A stretch of DNA of 64,000 nt. Origin: Syngnathus acus. Lineage: Eukaryota; Chordata; Actinopteri; Syngnathiformes; Syngnathidae. Positions 11,666-24,580 of the stretch are shown piece by piece. How positions within the stretch are numbered: the first letter of the stretch is position 1; every line of letters starts with the position of its first letter. Where the stretch lies: contig NC_051098.1 of the NCBI RefSeq assembly GCF_901709675.1, forward strand, positions 14,723,918 to 14,787,917. Reading direction: 5' to 3'. The position numbers and the translations under genes are program-made. The notes below the pieces were generated by a model, which saw only the letters and a program-made list of their open reading frames with translations, had not been told where the DNA came from and did no database searches.

Positions 11666-14315
11666 ATGGGGATTTACAGGTGAGAATCCATTATTAATTA
11701 TTATTATTATTATTATTATTAGTCACCATGAATTTGCTTTTTCACAGCTTTGACAATGATAGTCTTGTATTATCATTATTTTCTGATTCCCATTATGTAA
11801 TACTTGAGTGCGCTAAAATTTTTAGAGCCAATTAAAATCATGTATTTTTCATTTTTGTGAATATTGAAAGATAAACATGAGAAAAGGGCAACACGAAAAG
11901 GAAAACGGTAAAAATTTTAACAGCCCAAAACCAAAGTAAAGAAAATTATTTGAACAAGAAAACACTAAATTCTCATAATCAATTTTTTTTTTTTTATTAC
12001 ACAGAATGACAACTTTTACTATCTTCCATTATTATTCAGTTGTTTTTTTTGGCCTACATTTCTTATGTAAAATCTTGCCTTTTGTCTTTTTCCAAAATGG
12101 CAAACTTTTGCTAACTTGTTTTCCCTTAGCAGAAATTTGCACTGCACTGGATATTTTTCAAGTTTGTCCCTGCAAATGTCTTCTGCATCCAGAAAAATGA
12201 AGCTGGTGCTGCTTGCGTGCCATCTCGCTATCTTGGGAATTCGAGGTCAGACACCACCCGAGTGTGTTACGAGTGACACGAACAGAGCCCCAGGTAGTGA
12301 ACTTTCCTGTTTTCTTCACATTTTGTTTTGTCTTGTGCAAAGTGTCCCACCTTGTTTGTTTGTCCCAGAAAACTCTGACATAATGGTCTACTGCGGGACG
12401 GACCGCATGGACCTGAGCATCTACCTATGCCCCATGTACCAAGCCCTCTACAACGAGTCCCTCATGGTGCTGAACAACGAGTTAAACAACGAAGAATGTT
12501 TCGGCGTGGCGGACTTCACCGTCGTCCCGCCCGTCTTAAATTTCAGCTTCCCTATAAACGAAAGCTCCACGGCGTCATGCGGGAACATGTTTACCGTAAG
12601 TCGCCGCGCGGCTCGCTCGGAGAGCTAGCTCCACGATCTGACCCGAGCGTTTCTCTGAAGGTCACCGATGAGGTGGGCACCGGCGACTTCGCCGACTTCT
12701 CCAAAGTGCAGTTTGTCAACATTTCCGGCACGGTGACTTCCATCGACCCGTCGGCCGGCATGATCACTTATAGGTCGCAGCTCCTCTACATGTTCTCCTG
12801 CCTCTACCCAATGCAATACATCCTCAACAACACCGAGCTGGGCGTGTGAGTGCGGCGGCCCGTCGGAGCTTTTGGACGGCTTTCTAAGGCACTTGTCTAA
12901 TTTAAAAAAAAATCTTTACAGATCCGGTGTGAACGTGGCCATTCAAGACAACAACGGCAGCTTCATCAGTACGCTGAGCTTGGAGTTATTCCAAGTAAGA
13001 ACGAACTCATTCCATTCGCATCTTTGGTACGTATTATCTAACAAGAACGTCATTTGATTGGTCAGGATGCTCAGTACCAAGACGCTCTTACCATCCCGGA
13101 GACGGGACTCCAACTGAAGACCAAAATCTACGTCGCCGTACGAGCCACCAATTTAACAGAAAGGTAGTTGTCGTCCTCTTAAGAGTTTTGGCAAAGGACA
13201 AGAAAAGACAACTGCGGATCTTTTTGAAAGGTTCAACGTGCTGCTGGATCGATGTTACGCTACCACGAGCCCTTACCCGAACTTCAACAACTTCTATGAC
13301 CTTTTTATCGGGTGAGCGCACGATGGCTTTGCAAATGAAACGTAACGTCGGGTTCTCGCTGTTCACTCGCACCCGCTTTGTCGTCTCAAGCTGCACACGT
13401 GACGAGCAGACCGAGGTGCTGCTCAACGGCGACTCCCAGGTGGCGCACTTCTCCTTCGAGGCCTTTCGATTCGTGGAGCACAAGAATCTGACGGTGTCCA
13501 CGTTCTATCTACATTGTGTCACGAGATTGTGCGAAGTGTCCTCCTGTGATGCATTAAAGCCTGTGAGTGTCACAATGCAAATAGCAGAATCCAATTCAGT
13601 GGAAAGTTCCGTTAGCCTGCTAGCTAACCTGGACAAAAAAAAACTAGAAAAAAATATGACGCTACATGTTTTTTTCCCCTCTTGGATAAAGGAATTGAAT
13701 AACCAATTTTAATCATGAGTCTCATCCATGAAATCTTCCGAATGTCTAATGTCATTCGCCCTGAACCAGGAAGTAGCCTGCTATGGCTAACTCATTGACC
13801 AATGAGTAAATATATGGAGAAAAACTGTATTTAAAAAATAAATACATTTAAAAAAAATGAAATTAAACGAACTTTTCTTACTTACGTTTGTTTTGAACAG
13901 GATTGTTCCGGTACCCGAAGAAAAAGAGACGTTGAGGAAGTGTTGGCTAATGCTACAGTCACCTCCGAGGCCATTTTTGTGGCCAAAAAGAGCACGGGTG
14001 CGTATTAATTGGGTGTTATTAAAATATACGATTGCATTGAATTTGGTTTAGCTGCAGTCGCAACATTACATTTATTTTGTGTCTTTTTTTGGTTTTGCCT
14101 TTCAGAAGATTTTCAAACTCACGCAGCTTCTTTGGGTAAGTTTGGACATGTCTTTTTTTTGGGGGAAAAAAATGAAGTTCAAAAATAAAAATACTGCTTA
14201 TACAGTAGCGTATATCTATTTTCTCTATTCTTCAGGTTCGTCAGCGAGCCGCTACAGCGACCCAGTGGTGGCGATCATCTTCTGTATTGTCATCTTGACT
14301 GGTTTTAGATTCTAG
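11666..14315 (+). CDS. ZPLD1-family zona pellucida-domain membrane protein, copy A
   Basis: Secreted or membrane-anchored ZP-domain protein of about 385 residues. Exons: 11666-11679, 12193-12293, 12369-12595, 12661-12845, 12922-12994, 13066-13163, 13231-13311, 13391-13562, 13901-13997, 14106-14135, 14236-14315; total 1,158 nt. A signal peptide (MKLVLLACHLAILGIRG) starts at 12197. The ZP module runs from the first cysteines (MVYCGTDRMDLSIYLCP) to FRFVEHKNLTVSTFYLHC and CDALKPDC, with several Asn-X-Ser/Thr sites. A furin-type site TRRKRD follows, then a hydrophobic end (VVAIIFCIVILTG). Exon lengths 73, 98, 81, 172 and 30 are identical to those of zpld1 copy B, which shows common descent. ZP proteins polymerise after cleavage at such a site; ZPLD1 (cupulin) forms inner-ear cupula matrix. 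Whether this copy does is unknown. If the 14-nt first exon is not translated, the ATG at 12197 gives 379 residues. Confidence 0.82.
11693..11720 (+). repeat. (TTA)n microsatellite
   Basis: Short run of TTA units just inside the first intron of copy A. Confidence 0.85.
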
Positions 14316-14487
14316 ATTCCTTTCTAGATTCTTTTTTTTAATATATTGTATTTACCATATTTAGCTTTGTTTTTCCCATAAGGACAACTCGTTCAAAAGC
14401 ACCTTATTTTTAAGTGTAAACTTTATTTGACATAGACAAACTGAACAACTGCTTTGTTAGTCTCTGGAATTTAGTGTGAAAATCAAC

Positions 14488-14493
14488 AATAAA
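14488..14493 (+). terminator. Poly(A) signal of ZPLD1-like copy A
   Basis: AATAAA about 170 bp after the stop codon. Confidence 0.6.
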
Positions 14494-14794
14494 TATTGTT
14501 GGAATCTTACAGAAGTGATGATAGTACACCACAAGCTTTACTATAGATGCATATACACTTCTCAGTTTGATTTAGTGTTTTAAAGGAAGCTTCTGGAGTA
14601 TTTGTTAATTGTCAAAATATATTTGAAGACATCCACACAGAGCAAAGTGTTGCAAACAGTTGCAGTTGTAAAAAGGCCACAATGACATATTCAGTCAATG
14701 ATTTCAAACTTCATCAAATGTACTAATGGGCCCTTTGGTTTGAATCCATTTAACACATCCAAAATGAAAAGTTGTGTGTGTTTTTTGTTGTTTT

Positions 14795-14800
14795 TTTATT
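14795..14800 (-). terminator. Poly(A) signal of sytl2
   Basis: Minus-strand AATAAA about 170 bp past the sytl2 stop. The two convergent genes therefore end about 300 bp apart. Confidence 0.5.
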
Positions 14801-14966
14801 GACTTTTTGCTTTCTTTTGTTCATCTTCGGCCCGTTGAAAAAGTGAATAGAAAAGAATTCTTCGCCTTGTATGGAATGTATGTCAAGAAGACATCATGAC
14901 CTTGGGCTTATAGTTTTTGCGAATGTTATTTGCGAAAGCGCTATGACAAGAGTGATGTACTTGTAG

Positions 14967-17900
14967 TTATTTGAAGGCCGTTTTGGCAGAGCTCAGCAAG
15001 CGAAGGGGCAGCACTCCCTCCGCCCATTCGTTGGGCAACGCCACCATGCGCTCCCACAGCGCCACTTCGCCGGGCGTGGAGTCCATCCAGTCCACGGCCG
15101 ACCCGTAACTCCTTCCTGAGAACAGATTGAATGTCGACATTAAATACATTTCATGATTCAGTCGAAAGATCTGTTGATCTCATTCTTTACAATAAAAAAC
15201 AAAAGTGGTCACTAAAGAGACGACTAACCTTAGTTATGCTACAAATTAATTTATGCAAAACACACACTAGGATTATTATTACTAATGAGCACTGGCGGAG
15301 CTAGGATCTTTTTCCTTGGAGGAGCAAGGCTATATCAAAAAACAGAAATATTTCACAACGTACCCCTGAAAAATTCTGAAAATGCTGATAAACATTCACT
15401 ATATGTTTCCTACAGGGGACGGAAGGAAAGAAAATACCCAAAAGTCAATTATCTGGCTTGGCACCTTTGATGTCCAAGCATATTATATGGGGGGGGGGGG
15501 GGGGGCAGTGCCCCCGTGCCCCCCCCTCGCTCCGCCAGTGACAATCTCCATCTGCAGTTGAGTAGTTCAAGACTAAAACGATGGCAGCCTTTAAGAAGTC
15601 GACTGTGTTGAAGTGCAGTACCCGTGCCGGTTCCGAGCCTGATTCCGCCCAGCAGGTTGCTGGCCAGCTTGTCCCTGTCCCAGACAGTGAGCTCCACGCA
15701 GGCCTCGGTCAGGTCAATCGCCCTGATGCCATCGTACACCATGGTGTGGTTGAACAGAGGATTGGCCGTCCTCCTCAGCACGCGCGTCTTCTGACGACTC
15801 TTGCGGCTCGTGTCGGGGAGCACGAAGCTGGAAATGGCGCGAGAATCGAGTCAAAACGCGATGACACCGGCGCTCAAGATTTCCACCGGTACCGTGTGTA
15901 CCATTTGACGTAAGGGTCAATGGTGGCTCTGATTAAAGGCAAGTTCTTGCATTCTTTCACCCAGATGTGAATCTCTCCTGTTCTGGGAACATGCTTAGCT
16001 AAAACAAAAAAGAAAGACATGTTTTACATGAGGTTGGGACATTTATCGAGCTATCAAAATGGTGTCATCAACACTACTATGCCGTAGATATGGGGAGAAA
16101 AAACATGAAAATTGACCTTCACCGTAGATGACCTTAGGAAGGAAGCGGACAGCCAATCTCATCTCTCCTCGGCCACTTAAAGATGCCAGAGTTGTTCTTG
16201 TCTGAATTACAACAAAAAAAGCTGGTTGGAGCAAATATTCAGATTTTTACTTGTAGTACCTAGTCCCAACACAAGATGCCGCTGAAGTGCCAGCAAAGGG
16301 ATCAACAGGTAATGAGCGTCAGTGCGTGCGTGTTTTCATGTCCTACCTTGGCTTTGAGAGGCAAGTCGTTCATGCGGGTGTGGTCAAAGTCCCACTTGGA
16401 GAGGTCCACATCCACCTCACCCAAGAAGGTGTTGCGGCCAAACGTGTCGTGATGCCACACGGAGAGAACCAGCATCTGTGTCTTGAGAGACTCTATGCCA
16501 ATGTGATACTGGAAAAGCAAATTGATTGTAAAAAAATAAAAAATATTAATGAACAACAATAGCAATATAACAATAAATATTGTAGATAGTCTATATTTGA
16601 TCAAATATGAATTCAGATTTTTTGGAATTATTTAAACATTTGCTGAATTGTAAAATATTAATTTAGATTTGTACCGTATAGATGAAAACGCTGTGCAAAT
16701 GAAAATGTAGCAAAGTGCGTGTCTGCATACACACTCACCCTGAGGATCTCATTAAAAGTCGGGTTAAGCGTCTTTTTCTTCACAGATGTTTTCTTTTTTC
16801 CCAGATGCAATTTGTCAGGAACGAGGTAACTTTTGACGTAGCTGAGAAAAGAGCACACAAGACACATTTAGTTAAATTCTTCATCACGTGAATAATAGCA
16901 GCTGTCAAAAAGTTAATATACATTTTTGGTATATTTCGATTTCATGATGCTAAATGTAGCTAAAACAATACACAAGCTGTTGGCAAATGTGTTTAAAACG
17001 TGATGCTGCCTCATGACAGTGCACAAGAATGGTAAACATGTTTTTTTTTTTAACACTCTAATCCATCAAGACTCGAATCCAATTTACAACAGCGGAAAAC
17101 TTAATTTGGTTTTATTTGATGAGAAGAAAGCTCGAACCAAATACGATCACGTCTGGAATGCTGGAGCTTCGTGACATCTTATCTGCTCAATTGTCCAATT
17201 GCACGTAACCCACGTGTGGAAATATGTTTTTCGGGTATGTTCTGAGAACTCTCGTGTTCTCCATCCAACGCCGTTAATTAACCGTGCTTCTTTTATCATA
17301 CTCACGGGTCCGAGCGACCTCTCTTGAGGTCAGCGGCCGCCAAGTCTTGACACTGAGCCACGAAGATGTGGAACTCTCGGAGCTTTTGCACGTAGTTGAT
17401 GGAGAACTGGATGCTGCCTTGCACGTCCACGTTGCCAAAGTCACCGCTGTACATGGTCATCACGCTCCCATTAAACTGCCAACCGACACAAACAAGATGA
17501 CCATCGCGTTCGTTGGTGCTGCCCTTTTGGTTAGCCACAGAGTTTAAAATGGCCGAGAGGCTTTAGTGTATGTAAGCAAGCCGTTAGTGTGAGCGGCTCA
17601 TGCGGTGAGTGAGCGAGACGTACAGACGACACAGAGGCCAAGTCAAAGGACGAGTCCGTCGTGTGTATTCCCGGGTGGAGAACGTCCTCGTAAAACTGGC
17701 TGTCATCCTGCAACATACATGTGCTGCATCATGCATGGGGGAGCCACGCGTGCAGGGTCATGCCGGACGCCCGCGGCGTGCTTCTTTTTACCTCCGTCTG
17801 CAAGAACGAAGGGACCGACTTGCTCATCTTCTTCAGGCGCTCTTGCTCCGAGAACGGGCGTGGAGAAGGGGGCGTCGTGGCGTCTATGGTGAAAGGAAAG

Positions 17901-20900
17901 TACAAGGTGAGGAAATAACATATTTGAAATATTTACAAGCGCATGGCTTGAGATTGTTACCGTCGGTGGTTCGCCTCGTGTTTGGTTTCGGCTCTTGCCG
18001 TCTCTCTTGTGCTAGCAGGAGATAAATCATGAAAGTGTAATTAAAGGGAAACAAATTGAGAGTGATGATGATGATACTCACTTGGTGACAAAGACCCAAC
18101 CAGGTCCTCCATACTTTTAGCAAGACCTTTAGGTCTAGCTTCTGCTCGCTTCAGCGCTTTCCTCACAGGATTCTCCTCATCCTCGATATTTTTGCCTGAC
18201 AATGGTAAAAAGAGAAAGCGATTTTTTTATTACAATCACAAGGCAACATAGGGATAGCTTAACTGAATTGGGCTTCGTTCACTGTTCACTTCTTGTTGTT
18301 CACAGCAGCCATTTTGACACACAGTCACAAGATTATGCTTAAGCAATTCCAGTAAAATGACCTGAAATGGAATTTTAGTTTGCGGTACACTGTCAATGTT
18401 CCTGATGAACCCTTCCCAGCCCACAAGTCAAATATCAGCCAAAGACTGTGAGTGTTGACGAGTGACTCACTTTGGCAAACAAAGCTAACACAGACACGGA
18501 TGCAGTAAGGTGTCCTTTGTTTGCTGAACAAATGTTTCTCCAGAGATATCATTGCTGACAAGTCCATCATCACATAGTTTCGATTCTGTTTTGTAAATTC
18601 CTACAGAAAAAACAAACAAAAAAAACACGCAAAACCTTTCCCTATTCAAATGAATGGGAATTAAGCTGGTTGGAGAGCTTTTCGTATTGATAATTGCTGT
18701 GTGCTGTCATCACCACTAGATGGCAGTCATGTCTATAGTTCAACAGGATATTGGGGGGGGTCTGAGGAAAGTTCTGGGCACTAAGGCAATATCCATCCAT
18801 CCATTTTCTGAACCGCTTCTCCTCACGAGGGTGGCGGGTGTGCTGGAGCCTATCCCAGCTGACTTTGGGACACCCTGAACTGGTCGCCAGCCAATCGCAG
18901 GGCACACGGAGGCAAACAATCACACAATCACACCTACGGACAATTTGGGAGGAAACCGGAGTACCTGGAGGAAAGCCAACGCAGGCACGGGGAGAACAAG
19001 CAAACTCCACACAGGAAGGCCGGAATCGAACCCCGCACCTCTGAACTGTGAGGCGGATTTGCTAACCGGTGCTCCACCACGCCGCCTTACTAAGGCAATA
19101 TTTCTTTGAATTTGTTTTTCTCATACACAAAAATTCCGGGAATCACTGACCGCATCGGTTCTTGAATGTGAATAGAACATGGATGGATGGATAGTACTTA
19201 CATTTGAAAATATTCCTGGAGTTGGACAAGGATTCGGACGTGTTGCTTAGAGGAGACTCGGGATCAGCATCTGGGCTGCTGTAATTGATCCTCGCCTGGC
19301 GTGGGCCGGGCTTAAAGTTCTTCTTGGAGCCCGTGGGAGTGCTGGTCCTCACAGGTCCGCCGAAACTCTCGGAAATTTCCGCCTCGGGAGGCAGGGTACC
19401 CGGCTCGTTGGCCATCCCCAAGTAGTGGCTGTAGTCTCGGGGTACGAAAGCCCTGGCCAGGGGGGTCTCGGTTCCCTTGACGCTCTGAGCGCCATCGCCG
19501 CTCGGCTTCCTGCTTTGGGAGTGGACGGGGCTGACGGGGCTCTTAAGCGTCGGTTCTTGCGGGTCCACTAGAGCGAACATACTGGTGGCTCGACGCAGAG
19601 ACCTCCCGCGACCGCTGGAATGGCTGAAGCTGTCCTTTCTTCTTTTGGGAGCGCGAACCTCCCTAGGTGGAGTTGGTGGCGGTCTTGCAGTTTTATCGAC
19701 CCTGCTTGAGTCTTTCAAGATCTTTTGGGGTTCTTTGGGTTGAGCAGACGCCGGCAGGTTCTTTTTTGGGTCGTTGGCTGAGACGTGAGATGCTTCAAAG
19801 GAGCGAGGCTCGGGCTGGGACGAACCTAACTCTTCGGGTGGTTGTGGAGTGTTGATTTGCCTTTTGGGGCTTTTGGGATCTGCGGTGGTTTCGTCCCAGA
19901 ACTCCAGCAGGCTGCTAAACTGGGCTCGGCTCCCACCGAGGGAGGGCGACATTTGATCGATTGTCTGATTTAGAGGCAGACCGGTCAAATTGTCTCGATT
20001 GGAGCCTTCGCCGTCGCTGCCTGAGTGGTTGCCAATGGTCCGTAAGTCAAACTCCGATTTGGTGAATCTCTTGGTCATCTTTGCACCCCGCACGCTTTTG
20101 TGTTTAGCGCCATTAAGCGTTGGTTTGCCTGCCTCCTGCTCCCAGAACGTTTTGAGCTGCTTGATCTTCTCTGCTGTGCTTTTTTGTCTTTGAGGACTCT
20201 CTGTGTCTTTTGCTTTGGGTGACTGCTCGCAGTCTTTGCTGGGATTCTCCGGTGTTTTGCAGATGTTCTTGAGGTCTGTTAACTGAGACGTATGCTCTGA
20301 CTCTGGACTCGGGCTATCTCTGAACTGTTGAAGGGTTTCTGCTTGATTTAAAGAGACCCCTTTTCCATCTGGACTGGACCGCAGAGGTGTTTTTGGCACT
20401 AGTGGTTCAACAAATAAAAGCTCAACGTCAGAACCTTTCCTGTCAGCTACTTGGGGATTAGCGATTTCAGGGTATGCGTAGTTCCTGAAATTAGAACGGT
20501 CTAAGTCTTGGTCCTGTTTCAATCCCACATGCTGACTTGCATTGACTACATTTGTGACAGAGGGTATGTTTGGCCTCTTCTCGTTTCCTTCTCTTGTCTG
20601 GGTTTTGTCTCCAGGTATCACAGGCGTCGTGCTTTCCCCAAACAATTTCATCCCGGTGATGTCATCATTTTTCATATCGTTCATGGTCTCATTGGCTGTT
20701 CCTTCCGGCTGACTCGTCCATATTTCTTTTTCCTGAATATCTTTCTTGAAGACCTCCTCGCTTCCCATCGCTGCCGTCTCACGGTGTCCGTCCGGCTCCC
20801 TCGAGACCTCTTTGCCGTTCACCAAATTGCTGCTATCGGTTCTACGGTTGAACCAATCGAGCACTTTCGAGATGGAATCCTCGTCGTCGCCGGTGGGACT

Positions 20901-23900
20901 GTTGGTCAACTTGAACGAACGTTTCTGTTGGGAGCTCCTCTGTGTCTTCTGCTTCGAGGACTCAATAAAGTTGATGTCATAGGATATCGGAGCTTCTAAA
21001 TGTAAAGAAAATGATCATACAAGGAATAGGAGCTAGAGTAGGAAGGACGCATTAGCCTTTCCCTAGCACAGGTTGGGTCTAAAGAGACAACTTTGGATGA
21101 TGGCAACACAGATCAAGCCTTACCTGCGTTTCTTTGCCACCCTGGCTCCTCCACGGATGATATCTCACTGCCGCCAATGACTGGATCATGATCCAGGATT
21201 CTTTCTACGGTCTGATGCCGTCCTCGTGTGAAATTATCCTTGATCATCTGTTCTGTGTGTCTGTCCAGTGATATGGAATTATTTGAAAGTAGGACAAAAA
21301 AATGGTATGAGATGCTAGTTAAGGTTGCCACTCACCTGTGAGCTGTAATAAAAGATAGCGTTCCATTTTCCACCAGACTGGAATAAGATAAAGCCTGAGA
21401 ACCCTGCTGAGGAATTATCGCAGATGCAGACGGGTGGGCCGATACCACGACTTCACCCTTGGATCGGTTGGAGCTTCCACTGGAGTTCTGATAGAGGTTT
21501 AGTCTTGGGGCAGGAGCGACCTGAAGGTGCAGGGGTGCCTTTGTTACGAATGTCCGCTTTTTGGGGATGGGTTTAGAGGAGCCCTCGGATGTCGCGGAGT
21601 TCCCCGATGTCTGACTGCTCCCCCTTGCTTGCTGATACTTCGGGAGGGAGGTGGGATCTAAGGAAAGGGAAATATCATTTTGAAAATTTGTAGTCGGATT
21701 GACACGACTGAAGAATTTTGGCTCACCTGTTTTAGTGAACTCAGCTGGTTCGTCAACAAGGAGGGAAGCTCGATTAAAAGGGTTCGGTCTTGTCTGGAAA
21801 ACGACAAAGAAAATTACTGTAGGAAAGAGGCAAAGAATAAATTGTGTTTTTCCAAAACAAACCATTCTTGGAGAATGGACTGCTGACACCAGATCTTCTT
21901 TCTTAAGATTACTACAGGAATAAAAATACAAAATAAATACATGTGAATGATTTTGAAGGTGGTCCACCCACCAAGTGTGAAATTAAACAACAAAGTAAAT
22001 CTTTAGTTAGGTATAATAACACAACAGGTACTTCAAGGCTTTTCCCTTCAAATGTACGGTTGGAAAGGGCTAGCACAAGATAAAAAAAAAGTCAAATATT
22101 GACTGTGTTAAGAAACCATGTTGAAGGAGTCTTGGAAGTGGCACTTTGCTAGCTAAAGAAGTCAACTTCTCTTCCAAAAGACTCCACAATGAGTCAATAA
22201 CCTAAATCCAATTTAGATAATCAACAAACAAAAATTATCATCATATCAAAAAAACAGTTGATAGAATTCCAGTTGCCCAAAATAGGCCGCAACCATTTCT
22301 CATTCGGCGGCAATGACGCAAAAGGGTTTTATTCAATTAGGCACTTTGCTTAACTTGCACGCAACAACGGGAACAAGGCAACTCATGGACAGTATTCACA
22401 ACACCCGTGTTGGCTGCAAAGTCACATATTCCCTTTTGGCGCCGCCTTTGTTTACACGTGAGGAGTCACAAGACACACACACACACAGACAGAGTTACAC
22501 ACACGAACACACTCAGGGAGCTGAGCAAATATTCTCTAAAAAAAAAAAAAAAAAAAGAAAAAGGTTTCTTGAGACTTTAAAGAGATTTCCACTCGAGGAA
22601 ACCGAGCTACCAGTAGGTCGGACTTTTCGTTTATTATGTAATACATAAGCTGGTCATAATAACATGAAGGAGCATTAAGGCAAAAAAAAAAAAAGTGCAG
22701 AAAGGATAAAAGTGGTAAAGTTAGAGCAAAGTCAGTGAGATTATGAAAAAAAAAGTTGTAACTTCGGAGAAAATATAGCAGAAGAAAAAAAGTTGACAGG
22801 TTATATTTTTCCCCAGAATATTTCTTTTGAGTAAATGTGTAAAGTCAAAAAAGAGGAATCATACTTGAATTCCCGTGGCATGTCCAAACCTCTGGCAGGT
22901 TTCTGTGGTACCGCCACGTCAGAACTTGGACTCTTGAATGCTCGCAATCTTTCCGGTCTATAACAGCCTTCTGCAACAGGACGCAAACATATGAAAGCTT
23001 CTGGTAGGGATTATCGCACACAACTATTTACAACATCAACACGGAGCATTGGATTATTAAAAAAAAAAAAAAAACACCCAGACACACTACCTGAAGCACT
23101 CCTTTGCTTCATGGAGGCCAAGATGATTTCAGAGCCATGGATCTTGTCCATATGCCTGCGAGACTTGGCATCGTAGAACCACTGGCCCGTCAGGTACTTC
23201 AACTTGGAGTCTGACGATGGACCTTGGCTCACGATGCTCTCCAGCTTCCTGGTAGAAAAAAAGAGAAAAGATATTTTCATTTTTGCAATATATACACACC
23301 GCATAAAAAAAAAAACGGTCAGAGTTTGTCGTAGAGGGAGATCTTTATTTAGGTCAAATTGAATCAAGTGTTACCTGAGTGAGCAAATAACAAATTTTTG
23401 GTCATGACATCGTCACAAGATAGTAAATCGAAAATATAAACGAAGATCTAGGAAACCTTCGTGAAGACCTTTAATATGAGATATGACTCAATTGGTGTTT
23501 CTTGATTTTTGAGTTTGTCACCAATAACATGTTTTAGGGGGAAATTGGTATTATTGATTCCTTGTGGTATTCGGCAAAGTGATTTTCTAATCTTGTTAGT
23601 GCTTAACTTTTTTTTATGCCCTGAATGAGATTTCAAAGCAAGTGAAATTTTCGTTGAGTTAAAATCTCCATCATAACTGTTTTTATGAGTTAAGACTCAA
23701 TGTGGTTTGCGTCAAATTGATGCATTCTTCTTTTCTTTCCTGATTTCTTGGGATTCCTCAACAAAGCTGCTCTTCAGCACATGAAGGAGTTCGGGAAAGT
23801 GGCAAACATCTCCATCGAGTGGAAATGGAATCAACAGAAGACGGTGTCATGTGATGAAAAGGCGGAGTATTATTATGGGATGTTGTCATAATCCTCTTAC

Positions 23901-24580
23901 ACGCATGCACACACATTGGGCCAACCGCCTTCACTTAAAGCCTGATGCAGAACATAACGTCTGCTCGCATTCTTCATGCCGTGCGACTTACGAGGCTTTC
24001 AAGTTTGGCGCTCGGTGAACTTTGAACCCCATTTGGAATGAAAAAGATTCAAAGGCCACAACATGAAGTACACTTGCACAGATCCAATGTATAAAAACAC
24101 GACTTTTAATTTCAATTGATTTTATGATCTACCATAATAAATAAATAAATAAAAAAGTGCTTTTTCAAAGCCACTTTTGTCACACATGACACGAACATAC
24201 TTTACTTGTGTCGGTCCATTTCAATTGTGGTCAGTGCAAGGGCGCTAAGCCGCCTCCCCCTTAGCTCTGATTGGCCATTAAAGCTAATATTTGACATTCT
24301 TGTGTGTGCCAGACCGCGAGTCTCCTCCCCCCGCCCACATGTCCATTAACGGACTTCTTTATGTCACATTCCCAGCCGCCACTTTGTTATTGCGCTAATC
24401 TCAAGCAGGGGTGTTCAACCAAAGGCTCGCGGGCCGTGGAGAGCTCAGAGGAAGGATCCCACGCGAGATAACTAACCTGATTCTCTGCTCGTCGGCCTGC
24501 TTGAGTTGGGCGTCCCTCCTTAGCACGGTCATGATGACCAGACGCTCCTCCTCCGTCAGGAAGTTCAGGTCGATCATCAT
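14967..24580 (-). CDS. sytl2: Synaptotagmin-like protein 2 (Slp2, exophilin-4 type), Rab27 effector
   Basis: About 1,349 residues. Coding exons (minus): 24580-24477, 23248-23091, 22970-22865, 21911-21863, 21793-21727, 21657-21336, 21260-21124, 20995-19202, 18195-18082, 18011-17961, 17883-17792, 17707-17624, 17475-17306, 16841-16739, 16508-16347, 16201-16117, 15998-15902, 15827-15622, 15115-14967; sum 4,050 nt. N-terminal Slp homology domain: [17 protein letters not shown], then [22 protein letters not shown] 1,794-nt exon encodes a disordered Ser/Pro-rich middle. The linker contains [17 protein letters not shown]2A follows ([53 protein letters not shown]), then C2B ([52 protein letters not shown]). 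Slp2 tethers Rab27 vesicles to phospholipid membranes. The start could also be the next ATG (24577). The a/b teleost paralogue is not assigned. It lies head-to-tail after picalm. Confidence 0.92.
15290..15540. mobile_element. MITE with 12-bp perfect terminal inverted repeats
   Basis: Ends CACTGGCGGAGC (15290-15301) and its exact complement GCTCCGCCAGTG (15529-15540). The 251-bp interior has no coding capacity and includes a G run of about 17 and a C-rich patch. The termini are hAT-like, but no matching 8-bp flanking duplication can be read. It lies in the last intron of sytl2. Confidence 0.7.
18793..19088 (-). mobile_element. tRNA-derived SINE with 13-bp target-site duplication
   Basis: Flanked by the perfect repeat ACTAAGGCAATAT (18780-18792 and 19089-19101). 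On the minus strand it starts with a tRNA-like head (GGTTAGCAAATCCGCCTCAC, then a B-box GGGTTCGATTCC) and ends in a GGAT-repeat tail, the layout of a common fish SINE. It lies in a sytl2 intron, in the same orientation as sytl2. The long direct repeat shows target-primed retroposition. Confidence 0.85.

Noticed and set aside
18793-19088. tRNA-like A and B boxes as a genuine tRNA gene
   Set aside because: No cloverleaf closes, and the element has SINE structure with flanking target duplications.
24405-24445. hAT-like terminus (CAGGGGTGTTCAACC) in a sytl2 intron
   Set aside because: Only one end is visible and no partner terminus was found before the adjacent exon, so it was not listed as an element.
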